Shown: piece after piece, positions 44,084 to 52,868 of the stretch
How the letters are laid out: every line of letters begins with the position of its first letter
How positions within the stretch are numbered: the first letter of the stretch is position 1
The notes under the pieces: generated by a model
The model's input: only the letters and a program-made list of their open reading frames with translations
Databases searched by the model: none
What the model was told of the DNA's origin: nothing
Translations under genes and position numbers: made by a program
Origin: Paraburkholderia sejongensis
GTDB lineage: Bacteria; Pseudomonadota; Gammaproteobacteria; Burkholderiales; Burkholderiaceae
Direction: 5' to 3'
Length of the DNA stretch: 64,000 bases
Assembly (NCBI RefSeq): GCF_020880815.1
Contig: NZ_JAJITD010000003.1
Coordinates: 434,001-498,000, forward strand

Positions 44084-44800
44084 ATGAGCAGCAATATGAA
44101 CGAGACATCGAGCGGCGACGCTGACGTGTTCAGCGGCCGGACCTTCAACCGCGAGGAGTTGGCTCGCGCGCTTCGCCAGTGCGGCGACGAACCGTCTTTC
44201 GAGCACTGCGATTTCGACGGCGCGGACCTGTCGAACCTCGACTTTCGCGCCGCGCGCTTCACCCGTTGCAGCTTCGAGCAGACCCGCTTCGAGCACTGCG
44301 ATCTCGCGCGCAGCCAATGGGTCGCCTGCAAAGGCGCGGCGGCCAAATTCCGCTACAGCAATGCGAGCGACGCCCGCTTCAGCCGCAGCGATCTGAACAA
44401 TACCGACTGGACCGGCGCGCGCTTGTCGTCGACTGTATTTAGCGAGGTGAAGCTGACCGGCGCGCGCTTCGTCGACGCCCGCACGCTCGGGCTGACCTTC
44501 GAGGATTCGCTGCTGGTCGGTGCGAACCTGAAGGGTCTGTCGTTCCGCAAACAGACGTTGAAATCGATCAATTTCTCCGACGCCGATCTGACCGAATGCG
44601 ACTTTCGCGACGCGGTATTCGACGGCGGCAGCCTGCGCAACGTGCGGTTGCGCGACACCCGCTTCGACGGCGCCGACCTGCGTGCGGCCGAACTGAGCGG
44701 GATCCGTTTGTCCGACGTGCTGCAGCATCTGAAAGGCGCGATTCTGTCGGTCGAGCAGGCGGTAATGCTGATAGGCGACTGCGGAGTACGGGTGCTGTGA
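44084..44800 (+). CDS. Pentapeptide-repeat protein
   Basis: 238 residues from MSSNMNETSS (ATG 44084, GGAGAG upstream though distant). About 16 to 18 A(D/N)LXX-type pentapeptides (DGADLSNLDF, TDWTGARLSS, VGANLKGLSF, SDADLTECDF) predict a right-handed quadrilateral beta-helix. Qnr/MfpA proteins, which protect DNA gyrase, have this fold and a similar size, but many pentapeptide proteins do other things. No regulators nearby; role unknown. Confidence 0.8.
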   Translation: MSSNMNETSSGDADVFSGRTFNREELARALRQCGDEPSFEHCDFDGADLSNLDFRAARFTRCSFEQTRFEHCDLARSQWVACKGAAAKFRYSNASDARFSRSDLNNTDWTGARLSSTVFSEVKLTGARFVDARTLGLTFEDSLLVGANLKGLSFRKQTLKSINFSDADLTECDFRDAVFDGGSLRNVRLRDTRFDGADLRAAELSGIRLSDVLQHLKGAILSVEQAVMLIGDCGVRVL

Positions 44801-44860
44801 CGGCGCGCGTAATGCGTTCAGTAGCAACGCGAAGACTGGCCCGCGCCGGCCGTCGCGCCG

Positions 44861-44962
44861 TCAGGACAGCGCCTGCCCGCGCGTCTCGCGCATGAAGAAC
44901 AGCACGATCAGCGCGGCCAGCAGGAAGAAGCCGGCGGTCGCGCCGAGCGCGGTGGCTACGTT
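44861..44962 (-). pseudogene. Remnant of the C-terminus of an MFS transporter
   Basis: The reverse strand encodes ATALGATAGFFLLAALIVL, FFMRETRGQALS and a stop, exactly the last helix and cytosolic end expected of a sugar/organic-acid MFS permease. Upstream of it the frame dissolves into Arg/Gly-rich sequence within 35 codons, and no other helices are seen. It is therefore a decayed fragment left between the pentapeptide gene and the DASS transporter. Confidence 0.5.
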
Positions 44963-45074
44963 GCCGTTGCGCGACAGTAGCCCGACGTTTCGGTTATCGG
45001 CGCCGCACCCGCGGACCACGCGCCGCCGTCCTCGACCTCGCGCGCCACGCCCGGACATTAAAACGCCCGGCCGC

Positions 45075-46553
45075 TCAAACGTGCCCGAGCACCCGCCACC
45101 ACAGCGGCCCGATCACCAGCAGCACCGCCATATAGATCAGGCTCATCAGAAAGCCCGCCTTCCACCACCGCCCTTGCGACACATAGCCGGCGCCGAACAT
45201 CACCGGACCGGAGCCGATCCCGTACTGGGTCAGGCAGCCATTGAGGTTGCTGATGATGCCGAGCGCGACCGCCGCGGTGAACGGCGGAATGCCGGCGGCC
45301 ACCATCAGCGCGAGCGACAGAGGAAACAGCGCGCTGATATGCGCGGTCGCGCTCGCGAAGAAATAGTGGATGTAGAAGTAGATCGCCGCGACCAGCATGT
45401 ACACCGCGAGCGGCGGAAAGCCCTGCAGATGCGCGCCGAATTCCTTGCCGAACCACGCGACCATCCCGTACTCGTTGAGCTTGGACGCGAGCATGATCAG
45501 CAGACCGATCCAGATCATCGTGTCCCATGCCGATTTCTCGTTCAGCGCATCCTGCCACGTGAGCACGCCGGTGATGAACAGCAGCGACACCCCGAGCGCC
45601 GCCGCGAGCGTCGCGCCGATGTTGAATTGCTCGCCGAACACCCACAGCACCAGCAGCGCAACGAAGATCACCGCCATCAGAATTTCGTTGACGGAGATCG
45701 GCCCCATCGCGGTGAGTTCGCGCTGCGCGAGCGTGATCGCGTCGGGCGTATTGCGGATCTGCGGCGGCGCGATCCACATCATCGCGAGCGGAATCAGCGC
45801 GAGACACACGAGGCCGGGCACCGACGCGGCCACCGCCCAGTCCAGCCAGCTGATCGACACACCCTGGTCGGCGGCCAGTTTCACCGTGAGCGGGTTGCCC
45901 GCCATCGACGTGATGAACATCCCGGCCGCGACGATGTTCGCGTGGAAAGCACACAGAATCAGATAGGTGCCCACCTTGCCGCGCGATTCGGGGTCATCGG
46001 CGTGACTGCCGAGCACCTCCGAGATCGAGCGGGTGATCGGCAGCATCACGCCGCCGGCGCGCGCGGTGATGCTCGGCATCGCCGGGGAGATCGCCAGCTC
46101 GGTCAGCACCAGCCCGTAACCAAGCCCGATCGTGCGTTTGCCGAGCAGTCGCATGAACAGCAGCGCAACGCGCCGCCCGAGGCCGGTCTTGATCACGCCG
46201 CGCGAGATGAAGAACGCCAGCATCACGAGCCAGACCAGATCGGTGCCGGTCGAGCGCGTCACGTCGGCGAAGGTCAGCACGTCGAGCAGCACGCCGAGCG
46301 TCGCGCCGATGATCGCGACGACCGCCATCGGCAGCGGCGCGGTCATGATCCCGGCGATGGTCGCGACGAACACCGCGAACATGTGCCATGCCTTCGGCGG
46401 CAGTCCATCGGGCGCGGGCAGCAGCCACAGCACGACGCCGATGGCGACCGGCACGAGGTATTTCCACGCGTTCGCGAACCTGCCGGGCGACGACGCGGGC
46501 CGCGGCGAAGGCGAGCTGGTGGGCGGTGAAGTTTTGGCGGGGGTTGGAGCCAT
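45075..46553 (-). CDS. DASS-family anion:Na+ symporter (CitT/YbhI type)
   Basis: 492 residues from ATG 46553 (GAGGTG four bases upstream). After a Pro/Ser-rich leader there are about 12 hydrophobic segments. Characteristic motifs are SITARAGGVMLPI near helix 4 and SNLNGCLTQYGIGSGPV near the C-terminus, the latter marking the CitT/TtdT branch, which exchanges or symports di- and tricarboxylates. It lies 110 bp downstream of an LDH-family gene on the same strand, so the pair may handle a hydroxy-acid such as malate, tartrate or lactate-like compounds. Confidence 0.85.
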   Translation of the reverse strand: MAPTPAKTSPPTSSPSPRPASSPGRFANAWKYLVPVAIGVVLWLLPAPDGLPPKAWHMFAVFVATIAGIMTAPLPMAVVAIIGATLGVLLDVLTFADVTRSTGTDLVWLVMLAFFISRGVIKTGLGRRVALLFMRLLGKRTIGLGYGLVLTELAISPAMPSITARAGGVMLPITRSISEVLGSHADDPESRGKVGTYLILCAFHANIVAAGMFITSMAGNPLTVKLAADQGVSISWLDWAVAASVPGLVCLALIPLAMMWIAPPQIRNTPDAITLAQRELTAMGPISVNEILMAVIFVALLVLWVFGEQFNIGATLAAALGVSLLFITGVLTWQDALNEKSAWDTMIWIGLLIMLASKLNEYGMVAWFGKEFGAHLQGFPPLAVYMLVAAIYFYIHYFFASATAHISALFPLSLALMVAAGIPPFTAAVALGIISNLNGCLTQYGIGSGPVMFGAGYVSQGRWWKAGFLMSLIYMAVLLVIGPLWWRVLGHV

Positions 46554-46590
46554 ATACACCTCGTCGCGCCGCGCTCGGCGCCTTGGTCGT

Positions 46591-46610
46591 TGAGGGTCGA
46601 TGAGGGTCGT
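46591..46610 (-). repeat. Two tandem TGAGGGTCG(A/T) units before the DASS gene
   Basis: Exact copies of TGAGGGTCG ten bases apart (one helical turn), about 40-57 bp upstream of the transporter start. Next to it CCTTGGTC (46581-46588) is the complement of the 8-base core GACCAAGG of the 19-bp element, but the flanks differ. Possible regulatory sites; weak. Confidence 0.3.
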
Positions 46611-46663
46611 GGTGGATCTGATGAGGTAGTTCTGGTGATGTAAGGGCGGCGCTGCGCGAGCGC

Positions 46664-47611
46664 TCAGGGGCCGCCCAATACTTTGCCGGTTGCTTCCTTG
46701 ACGATCAGCGCGCTGCGCCGCAACGCTTCCTGCTCGCCGGCATCGAGCGCGGGGGGCGCCAGCAGGCGGGCGCCCCGGCCATTGATCACCATCGGCAACG
46801 ACAGGCACACGTCGGGCACGCCTTCCACCTCGCCCTGCACGGTGCCGACGGTCAGAATCAGGTCGGTGTTATGCACGATCGCTTCGCAAATCCGCCCGAT
46901 CGCGCTGGCGATTCCATAGTGGGTCGCGCCCTTGCCTTCCTTGATCAGCTTGGCCGCTTCGTGCACCGAGCGCAGGATCAGATCGCGGCTCGCCGGACCG
47001 AGCTCCTTGCCGCTGCGCGACAGAAACACTTCCAGTGGCATCCCGCACACCGCCGCGCCCGACCACGCGATCAGCGCGGATTCGCCGTGCTCGCCGAGCA
47101 CGTAAGCGTGGATCGCCGGCGCGACCACGCCGAGCCGCTCCGATAGCAGCGAACGCAGACGGCCGGTATCGAGCGAGGTGCCGGTGCTGATGACGCGCTC
47201 CGGCGCGCAGCGCAGCCGGTCGAAAATCACACCGGCCAGCACGTCGCAGGGATTGGTCGCGACCAGATAGATCGCGTCGGGCGCGATCGGCGCGGTGTGC
47301 TCGACGATCTCCAGCGCGATCCGCGCATTGGTGCGGGCGAGGTCGAGGCGGGTCTGGCCGGGTTTCACGCCGGCCCCGGCGGTGATCACGATGATGTCGG
47401 CGTCGCGCGCGTGCTCGTAGTCGCCGGCGACGAAGCCGCTATGCCCCCAGAACGCGGCGGCGTGAGCGAGGTCGAGCACCTGACCTTCCGCGCGTATCCG
47501 CTCCAGGTCGATGATGACGATCTCGGCGCTCGGCACGGCCGCGGCGATGAACAGCGCCGCGGAGCCGCCGACGAGACCTGCGCCGACCATGACGATTTTC
47601 GGTTGCCGCAT
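46664..47611 (-). CDS. L-lactate/malate dehydrogenase-family 2-hydroxyacid dehydrogenase
   Basis: 315 residues with the NAD motif GAGLVGGSAA, VATNPCDVL, catalytic pair Asp/Arg in SLDTGRLR and catalytic His in LGEHGES. Most LDH residues are in place, including Arg of the mobile loop (TRLDL). However, the substrate-specificity position (Gln102 in LDH, Arg in MDH) is Val (GAGVKPGQTRLDL). A hydrophobic residue there, as in engineered Q102M enzymes, suits larger 2-oxoacids. It is divergent from arcDABC and upstream of the DASS transporter. Confidence 0.85.
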   Translation of the reverse strand: MRQPKIVMVGAGLVGGSAALFIAAAVPSAEIVIIDLERIRAEGQVLDLAHAAAFWGHSGFVAGDYEHARDADIIVITAGAGVKPGQTRLDLARTNARIALEIVEHTAPIAPDAIYLVATNPCDVLAGVIFDRLRCAPERVISTGTSLDTGRLRSLLSERLGVVAPAIHAYVLGEHGESALIAWSGAAVCGMPLEVFLSRSGKELGPASRDLILRSVHEAAKLIKEGKGATHYGIASAIGRICEAIVHNTDLILTVGTVQGEVEGVPDVCLSLPMVINGRGARLLAPPALDAGEQEALRRSALIVKEATGKVLGGP

Positions 47612-47961
47612 CGCATGCCTCCGTCTTGTCTGGCCCTAATGATGCCCGAAGCGCCGCGCGATGTCTGCCTCCGTCGTTGTGCAAATGCGATGCGATCGGG
47701 AGGGGGCTCGTATCGGACCAAGGTCTTATTGCACGAGCGTGCCGGGCAGCCCAAATTGGTGCATGACACTCGACGCGTCGCGCCCTCTGCGACGACGCGA
47801 GGCGACTCCCCCGAGTTCACGTCGCGCTTACGAGGCCAGAAAAGTTATGAGACCAAGGGGAGCCTGCACATGTCGGGTCGCGGATTCAGATCGCCGAGCC
47901 ATCGCATCGCGCACGAAGTTCGGCGACCGTCCCGGTGTTGCGCGCAGCCCTGAGACCATCC
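47612..47961. other. 350-bp divergent regulatory region between the LDH-family gene and arcDABC
   Basis: No coding frame convincing enough to call. It holds copy B of the conserved 19-bp element (47713-47731). No clear FNR/ANR box (TTGAT-N4-ATCAA), which usually drives arc operons, could be found by eye. Confidence 0.45.
47713..47731 (+). promoter_or_regulatory. Conserved 19-bp element, copy B (upstream of arcDABC)
   Basis: TCGGACCAAGGTCTTATTG, about 230 bp before the arcD start and 100 bp from the divergent LDH-family start. It differs from copy A at one base and from copy C at one base. Confidence 0.6.
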
Positions 47962-49437
47962 ATGTCCGATCCGACCTCCGCCCACGGTTCCCCGGCCGCC
48001 TCGGGCGCGGCCGTCTCCGCCTCCGCGAACAAGCTGCGGCTCGGCGCGCTGACCGCGCTGGTCGTCGGCTCGATGGTCGGCGGCGGAATCTTCTCGTTGC
48101 CGCAGAACATGGCGGTCAGCGCCGACGCCGGCGCGGTCGTGATCGGCTGGGCGATCACCGCGGTCGGCATGCTGGCGCTCGCGTTCGTGTTCCAGGCGCT
48201 CGCCAATCGCAAGCCCGATCTCGACGGCGGGGTCTACGCGTATGCGAAGGCGGGCTTCGGCGACTTCATGGGCTTCGGCTCGGCCTGGGGCTACTGGATC
48301 AGCGCGTGGCTCGGCAACGTCGGTTACTTCGTTCTGCTGTTCAGTACCGCGGGCTTTTTCTTCCCGGTGTTCGGCGAAGGCAATACGCCGCTCGCGATCG
48401 TGTGCTCTTCGGTGCTGCTGTGGAGCGTGCACTTCCTCGTGCTGCGCGGCATCAAGGAAGCGGCGGCCGTCAACGTGATCACCACAATCGCGAAGATGGT
48501 GCCGCTCGCGCTGTTCATTCTGATCTGCGTGTTCGCGTTCAAGTGGTCGACCTTCACGTCCGACGTCTGGGGCCTGCAGAACCCGAAGCTCGGCAGCGTC
48601 GGCAGCCAGGTGCGCAACATGATGCTGGTGACCGTGTGGGTGTTCATCGGCATCGAAGGCGCGAGCGTGTTCTCCGGGCGCGCCGAAAAACGCAGCGACG
48701 TCGGCAAGGCGACCGTGATCGGCTTCGTCGGCGTGCTGTTGCTGCTGGTGCTGGTGAACCTGCTGTCGCTCGGCGTGATGAAGCAGCCCGAACTCGCGGC
48801 GCTGAAAAATCCGTCGATGGCCGGCGTGCTCGAACGGGTGGTCGGCCACTGGGGCGCGGTGCTGATCAGCGTCGGCCTCGTGATTTCGCTGGCCGGCGCG
48901 CTGCTGTCGTGGGTGCTGCTGTGCGCGGAGATCATCTTCTCCGCGTCGCGCGACCACACGATGCCGGCATTCCTGCGCAAGGAGAACGCCAACCACGTGC
49001 CGGCCAACGCGCTGTGGCTGACCAACGGGATGATCCAGCTGTTCCTGATCGTCACGCTGTTTTCGAAGGGCACCTATCTGTCGCTGATCTATCTGGCGAC
49101 CTCGATGATCCTCGTGCCGTACTTCTGGTCGGCCGCCTACGCGCTGTTGCTGGCGGTGCGCGGCGAAACCTACGAGGACGGCCGCGAGCGCAACAAGGAC
49201 CTGCTGATCTCGGCGATCGCGGTCGTGTATGCGCTGTGGCTGCTGTATGCGGGCGGCGTCAAATACGTGCTGTTGTCGGCGCTGCTCTATGCGCCCGGCG
49301 TGCTGCTGTTTGCGAAAGCCAAACGCGAGGCCGGCAAGCCGGTCTTCACCGGCATCGAAACGATCGTCTTCGCGGCGGTGATCATCGCCGCGCTGATCGC
49401 CGCTTTCGGTCTGTACAAGGGATTTCTGACCCTCTGA
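47962..49437 (+). CDS. arcD: Arginine/ornithine antiporter
   Basis: 491 residues, APC superfamily. The leader of about 30 residues precedes the first helix (LGALTALVVGSMVGGGIFSLPQNM, with the GGG substrate-backbone motif), followed by about 12 more helices. It swaps extracellular arginine for ornithine in the arginine deiminase pathway. First gene of arcDABC; 15 bp separate it from arcA. ATG 47962 is preferred over ATG 47935. Confidence 0.87.
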   Translation: MSDPTSAHGSPAASGAAVSASANKLRLGALTALVVGSMVGGGIFSLPQNMAVSADAGAVVIGWAITAVGMLALAFVFQALANRKPDLDGGVYAYAKAGFGDFMGFGSAWGYWISAWLGNVGYFVLLFSTAGFFFPVFGEGNTPLAIVCSSVLLWSVHFLVLRGIKEAAAVNVITTIAKMVPLALFILICVFAFKWSTFTSDVWGLQNPKLGSVGSQVRNMMLVTVWVFIGIEGASVFSGRAEKRSDVGKATVIGFVGVLLLLVLVNLLSLGVMKQPELAALKNPSMAGVLERVVGHWGAVLISVGLVISLAGALLSWVLLCAEIIFSASRDHTMPAFLRKENANHVPANALWLTNGMIQLFLIVTLFSKGTYLSLIYLATSMILVPYFWSAAYALLLAVRGETYEDGRERNKDLLISAIAVVYALWLLYAGGVKYVLLSALLYAPGVLLFAKAKREAGKPVFTGIETIVFAAVIIAALIAAFGLYKGFLTL

Positions 49438-49452
49438 TTCGAGGAGAAAAGC

Positions 49453-50706
49453 ATGAGCACGGAAACGGCGAGTTTCGGCGTACATTCCGAAGCCGGCAAG
49501 CTACGCAAGGTGATGGTGTGCGCGCCGGGACTCGCGCATCAGCGCCTGACGCCCAGCAATTGCGACGAGCTGCTGTTCGACGACGTGATCTGGGTCAGCC
49601 AGGCCAAGCGCGATCACTTCGACTTCGTCACCAAGATGCGCGAGCGCGGCGTCGACGTGGTCGAGATGCACAACCTGCTGACCGAAACCGTGCGCGTGCC
49701 CGAGGCGCTGAAGTGGATTCTCGACCGCAAGATCCGCGACAACACGGTCGGCGTGACGCTCGCCGGCGAGGTGCGCGCGTGGCTCGAAGGACTGGAGCCG
49801 CGGCGGATCGCCGAGTTTTTGATCGGCGGCGTGGCGGCCGAGGATATCCCCGATACCAGCGAAACCAATACGCTGAAGATGTTCCGCGACTACCTCGGCT
49901 ATTCCAGCTTCGTGCTGCCGCCGCTGCCCAATACGCTGTTTACGCGCGACACCACCTGCTGGATCTACGGCGGCGTGTCGCTCAATCCGATGTACTGGCC
50001 GGCGCGCCGCCAGGAAACGCTGCTGACCGCCGCGATCTACAAGTTCCATCCGGACTTCGCCGGCAAGAACTTCGAAGTCTGGTACGGCGACCCGGATGCC
50101 GATCACGGCAACGCGACGCTCGAAGGCGGCGACGTGATGCCGATCGGCAACGGCACCGTGCTGATCGGCATGGGCGAGCGCAGCAGCCGCCAGGCGATCG
50201 GCCAGCTCGCGCAGCAGCTGTTCGCGCGCGGCGGCGCCGAGCGCGTGATCGTGGCCGGCCTGCCGAAGTCGCGCGCGGCGATGCATCTGGACACCGTGTT
50301 CAGCTTCTGCGACCGCGACCTCGTGACGATCTTCCCGGAAGTGGTCAAGGAGATCGTGCCGTTCACCGTGCGCCCCGACGACAGCCCGTCGAAGCTCAGC
50401 CTGCGGCGCGAGGACAAGCCGTTCGTCGAGGTGGTCGGCGAAGCGCTGGGGCTGCCGAAGCTGCGCGTCGTCGAGACCGGCGGCAACGCGTTCGCGGCCG
50501 AGCGCGAGCAATGGGACGACGGCAACAACGTGGTCTGCATCGAACCGGGCGTAGTGATCAGCTATGACCGCAACACCTATACGAACACGCTGCTGCGCAA
50601 GGCGGGCGTCGAGGTAATCACGATCACCGCGGGCGAACTGGGGCGCGGCCGCGGCGGCGGCCACTGCATGACGTGCCCGATCATTCGCGACCCGGTAGAC
50701 TACTGA
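49453..50706 (+). CDS. arcA: Arginine deiminase
   Basis: 417 residues, equal to family size. Converts arginine to citrulline and ammonia. Catalytic Cys405 lies in GGHCMTCP; other signature segments are [13 protein letters not shown] and [11 protein letters not shown]. Ribosome site GAGGAGAAA. It forms the pathway with the following two genes, producing one ATP per arginine without oxygen and buffering acid. Confidence 0.95.
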   Translation: MSTETASFGVHSEAGKLRKVMVCAPGLAHQRLTPSNCDELLFDDVIWVSQAKRDHFDFVTKMRERGVDVVEMHNLLTETVRVPEALKWILDRKIRDNTVGVTLAGEVRAWLEGLEPRRIAEFLIGGVAAEDIPDTSETNTLKMFRDYLGYSSFVLPPLPNTLFTRDTTCWIYGGVSLNPMYWPARRQETLLTAAIYKFHPDFAGKNFEVWYGDPDADHGNATLEGGDVMPIGNGTVLIGMGERSSRQAIGQLAQQLFARGGAERVIVAGLPKSRAAMHLDTVFSFCDRDLVTIFPEVVKEIVPFTVRPDDSPSKLSLRREDKPFVEVVGEALGLPKLRVVETGGNAFAAEREQWDDGNNVVCIEPGVVISYDRNTYTNTLLRKAGVEVITITAGELGRGRGGGHCMTCPIIRDPVDY

Positions 50707-50762
50707 GCGCATCGCCCGCCGCATTCAGCGCAGTCTTTCCGAACCTGCATTGGAGAACCGAC

Positions 50763-51773
50763 ATGGCATTCAACCTGCGCAACCGCAGCCTGCTGAGCCT
50801 GATGCATCACTCCACCCGTGAACTGCGTTACCTGCTCGACCTGTCGCGCGACCTGAAGCGCGCGAAGTACACCGGCACCGAGCAACAGCACCTGAAAGGC
50901 AAGAACATCGCGTTGATCTTCGAGAAGACCTCGACGCGCACGCGCTGCGCGTTCGAAGTCGCCGCGTACGATCAGGGCGCCAACGTCACCTACATCGATC
51001 CGCACTCGTCCCAGATCGGCCATAAGGAAAGCATGAAGGACACCGCCCGCGTGCTCGGGCGGATGTACGACGCGATCGAATACCGGGGCTTTAGCCAGGA
51101 AATCGTCGAGGACCTCGCGAAATTCGCCGGCGTGCCGGTGTTCAACGGGCTCACCGACGAATACCACCCGACCCAGATGCTGGCCGACGTGCTGACCATG
51201 CGCGAGCACACCGACAAGCCGCTGACCCAGATCAGCTACGCGTATCTCGGCGACGCGCGCAACAACATGGGTAACTCGCTGCTGCTGATCGGCGCGAAGC
51301 TCGGCATGGACGTGCGCATCGCCGCGCCGAAAAGCCTGTGGCCGTCGGAGGAGCACATCGCCGAGTGCCGCCGGTTCGCCGACGAAAGCGGCGCGCGCAT
51401 GCTGCTGACCGAAGACCCGAAGGAAGCGGTCAAGGGCACCGACTTCGTGCATACCGACGTGTGGGTGTCGATGGGCGAACCGGTCGAGGCCTGGGGCGAA
51501 CGGATCGCCCAGCTGCTGCCGTACCAGGTCAACATGGACATCATGAAGTCGATCGGCAATCCGCAGGCCAAGTTCATGCACTGCCTGCCCGCGTTCCATA
51601 ACAGCGAGACCACGGTCGGCAAGCAGATCGCGGAGAAATATCCGCATCTGGCAAACGGCGTCGAGGTCACCGAAGAGGTGTTCGAGTCGCCGCTGAATCT
51701 CGCGTTCGAACAGGCCGAAAACCGGATGCATACGATCAAGGCCATTCTCGTCTCGACGCTCGCCGATCTGTAA
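50763..51773 (+). CDS. arcB: Ornithine carbamoyltransferase, catabolic
   Basis: 336 residues from [20 protein letters not shown]. Carbamoyl-phosphate site STRTRCAFE (about residue 56), [11 protein letters not shown] and the ornithine/catalytic HCLPAF motif are present. In this operon it works in the phosphorolytic direction, giving ornithine and carbamoyl phosphate from citrulline. 56 bp after arcA, 123 bp before arcC. Confidence 0.94.
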   Translation: MAFNLRNRSLLSLMHHSTRELRYLLDLSRDLKRAKYTGTEQQHLKGKNIALIFEKTSTRTRCAFEVAAYDQGANVTYIDPHSSQIGHKESMKDTARVLGRMYDAIEYRGFSQEIVEDLAKFAGVPVFNGLTDEYHPTQMLADVLTMREHTDKPLTQISYAYLGDARNNMGNSLLLIGAKLGMDVRIAAPKSLWPSEEHIAECRRFADESGARMLLTEDPKEAVKGTDFVHTDVWVSMGEPVEAWGERIAQLLPYQVNMDIMKSIGNPQAKFMHCLPAFHNSETTVGKQIAEKYPHLANGVEVTEEVFESPLNLAFEQAENRMHTIKAILVSTLADL

Positions 51774-51896
51774 CGGTCACGAGGCGGGTTCCGGCCGCGT
51801 GCGCGTTGCGCGATGCCCTCCACCGGGCGGCCGCGGCGCGACACGCGGCCCGCCACGTCTGTACTGCAAAAAGCACTGCAAAAAAAGGGGTAAATC

Positions 51897-52832
51897 ATGC
51901 GAATGGTGATTGCGCTCGGCGGCAACGCGTTGCTGCGCCGCGGCGAACCGATGACCGCCGACAACCAGCGTGACAACGTGCGGCTCGCGGCCGAACAGAT
52001 CGCGCAGATTGCTGCGGACAACGAACTGGTGATCGCGCACGGCAACGGGCCGCAGGTCGGTCTGCTGGCGTTGCAGGGCGCCGCCTACAAGGACGTGCCC
52101 GGCTATCCGCTCGACGTGCTCGATGCGCAGACGGAAGGGATGATCGGCTACGTGATCGAACAGGAACTCGGCAACCTGCTGCCGTACGAGGTGCCGTTCG
52201 CGACGATCCTGACCCAGGTCGAAGTCGACGCGAACGATCCCGCGTTCCAGAACCCGAGCAAGCCGATCGGCCCGGTGTATCCGCGCGACGAAGCGCAGCG
52301 CCTCGCGGCCGAAAAAGGCTGGAGCATCGCGCCCGATGGCGACATGTTCCGCCGCGTGGTCGCGAGTCCGCGTCCGAAGCACATCTTCGAGATCCGCCCG
52401 GTGAAATGGCTGCTCGAGCACGGCACCATCGTGATCTGCGCGGGCGGCGGCGGCATTCCGACGATGTACGACGAAGCTCACAAGAAGCTGCACGGCGTCG
52501 AAGCGGTGATCGACAAGGATGCGTGCGCGGCGCTGCTCGCGCAGGAACTCGACGCGGATCTCCTGGTGATCGCAACCGATGTGAACGCCGCGTATGTGGA
52601 GTGGAACAAGCCGGGTCAGAAAGCGATCGCGCAGGCCCATCCGGACGAGCTGGAAAAACTCGGCTTCGCGGCCGGTTCGATGGGCCCGAAGGTGATGGCC
52701 GCCTGCGAGTTCGCGCGCAATACCGGGCGCGACGCGGTGATCGGCGCGCTGTCCGACATCGTCGCGATTACGCACAACGAAGCGGGCACCCGGGTCAGCA
52801 TCGCGCAGCCCGGTATCCGGTACTACCCGTAA
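51897..52832 (+). CDS. arcC: Carbamate kinase
   Basis: 311 residues. Transfers the phosphate of carbamoyl phosphate to ADP, giving the ATP of the pathway. Family segments: [15 protein letters not shown] at the start, [15 protein letters not shown], and [14 protein letters not shown]. Ribosome site AAGGGG. Last gene of arcDABC, followed by a GC-rich hairpin. Confidence 0.94.
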   Translation: MRMVIALGGNALLRRGEPMTADNQRDNVRLAAEQIAQIAADNELVIAHGNGPQVGLLALQGAAYKDVPGYPLDVLDAQTEGMIGYVIEQELGNLLPYEVPFATILTQVEVDANDPAFQNPSKPIGPVYPRDEAQRLAAEKGWSIAPDGDMFRRVVASPRPKHIFEIRPVKWLLEHGTIVICAGGGGIPTMYDEAHKKLHGVEAVIDKDACAALLAQELDADLLVIATDVNAAYVEWNKPGQKAIAQAHPDELEKLGFAAGSMGPKVMAACEFARNTGRDAVIGALSDIVAITHNEAGTRVSIAQPGIRYYP

Positions 52833-52839
52833 CGCGTAG

Positions 52840-52864
52840 CGCGCCGCGTCCCGCGCGCGGCGCG
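52840..52864. terminator. Nine-bp GC-only hairpin between convergent arcC and SulP genes
   Basis: CGCGCCGCG and CGCGGCGCG are exact complements around a seven-base loop, 8 bp after arcC. No T-run on either side; may act as a bidirectional terminator. Confidence 0.45.
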
Positions 52865-52868
52865 TGGG

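Noticed and set aside
44892..46529. 545-codon plus-strand frame opposite the DASS transporter
   Set aside because: Antisense shadow rich in Arg, His and Gln, without any recognisable domain.
47661..50567. 968-codon plus-strand frame across arcD and arcA
   Set aside because: Arg-rich nonsense in a different frame from two clearly conserved genes.
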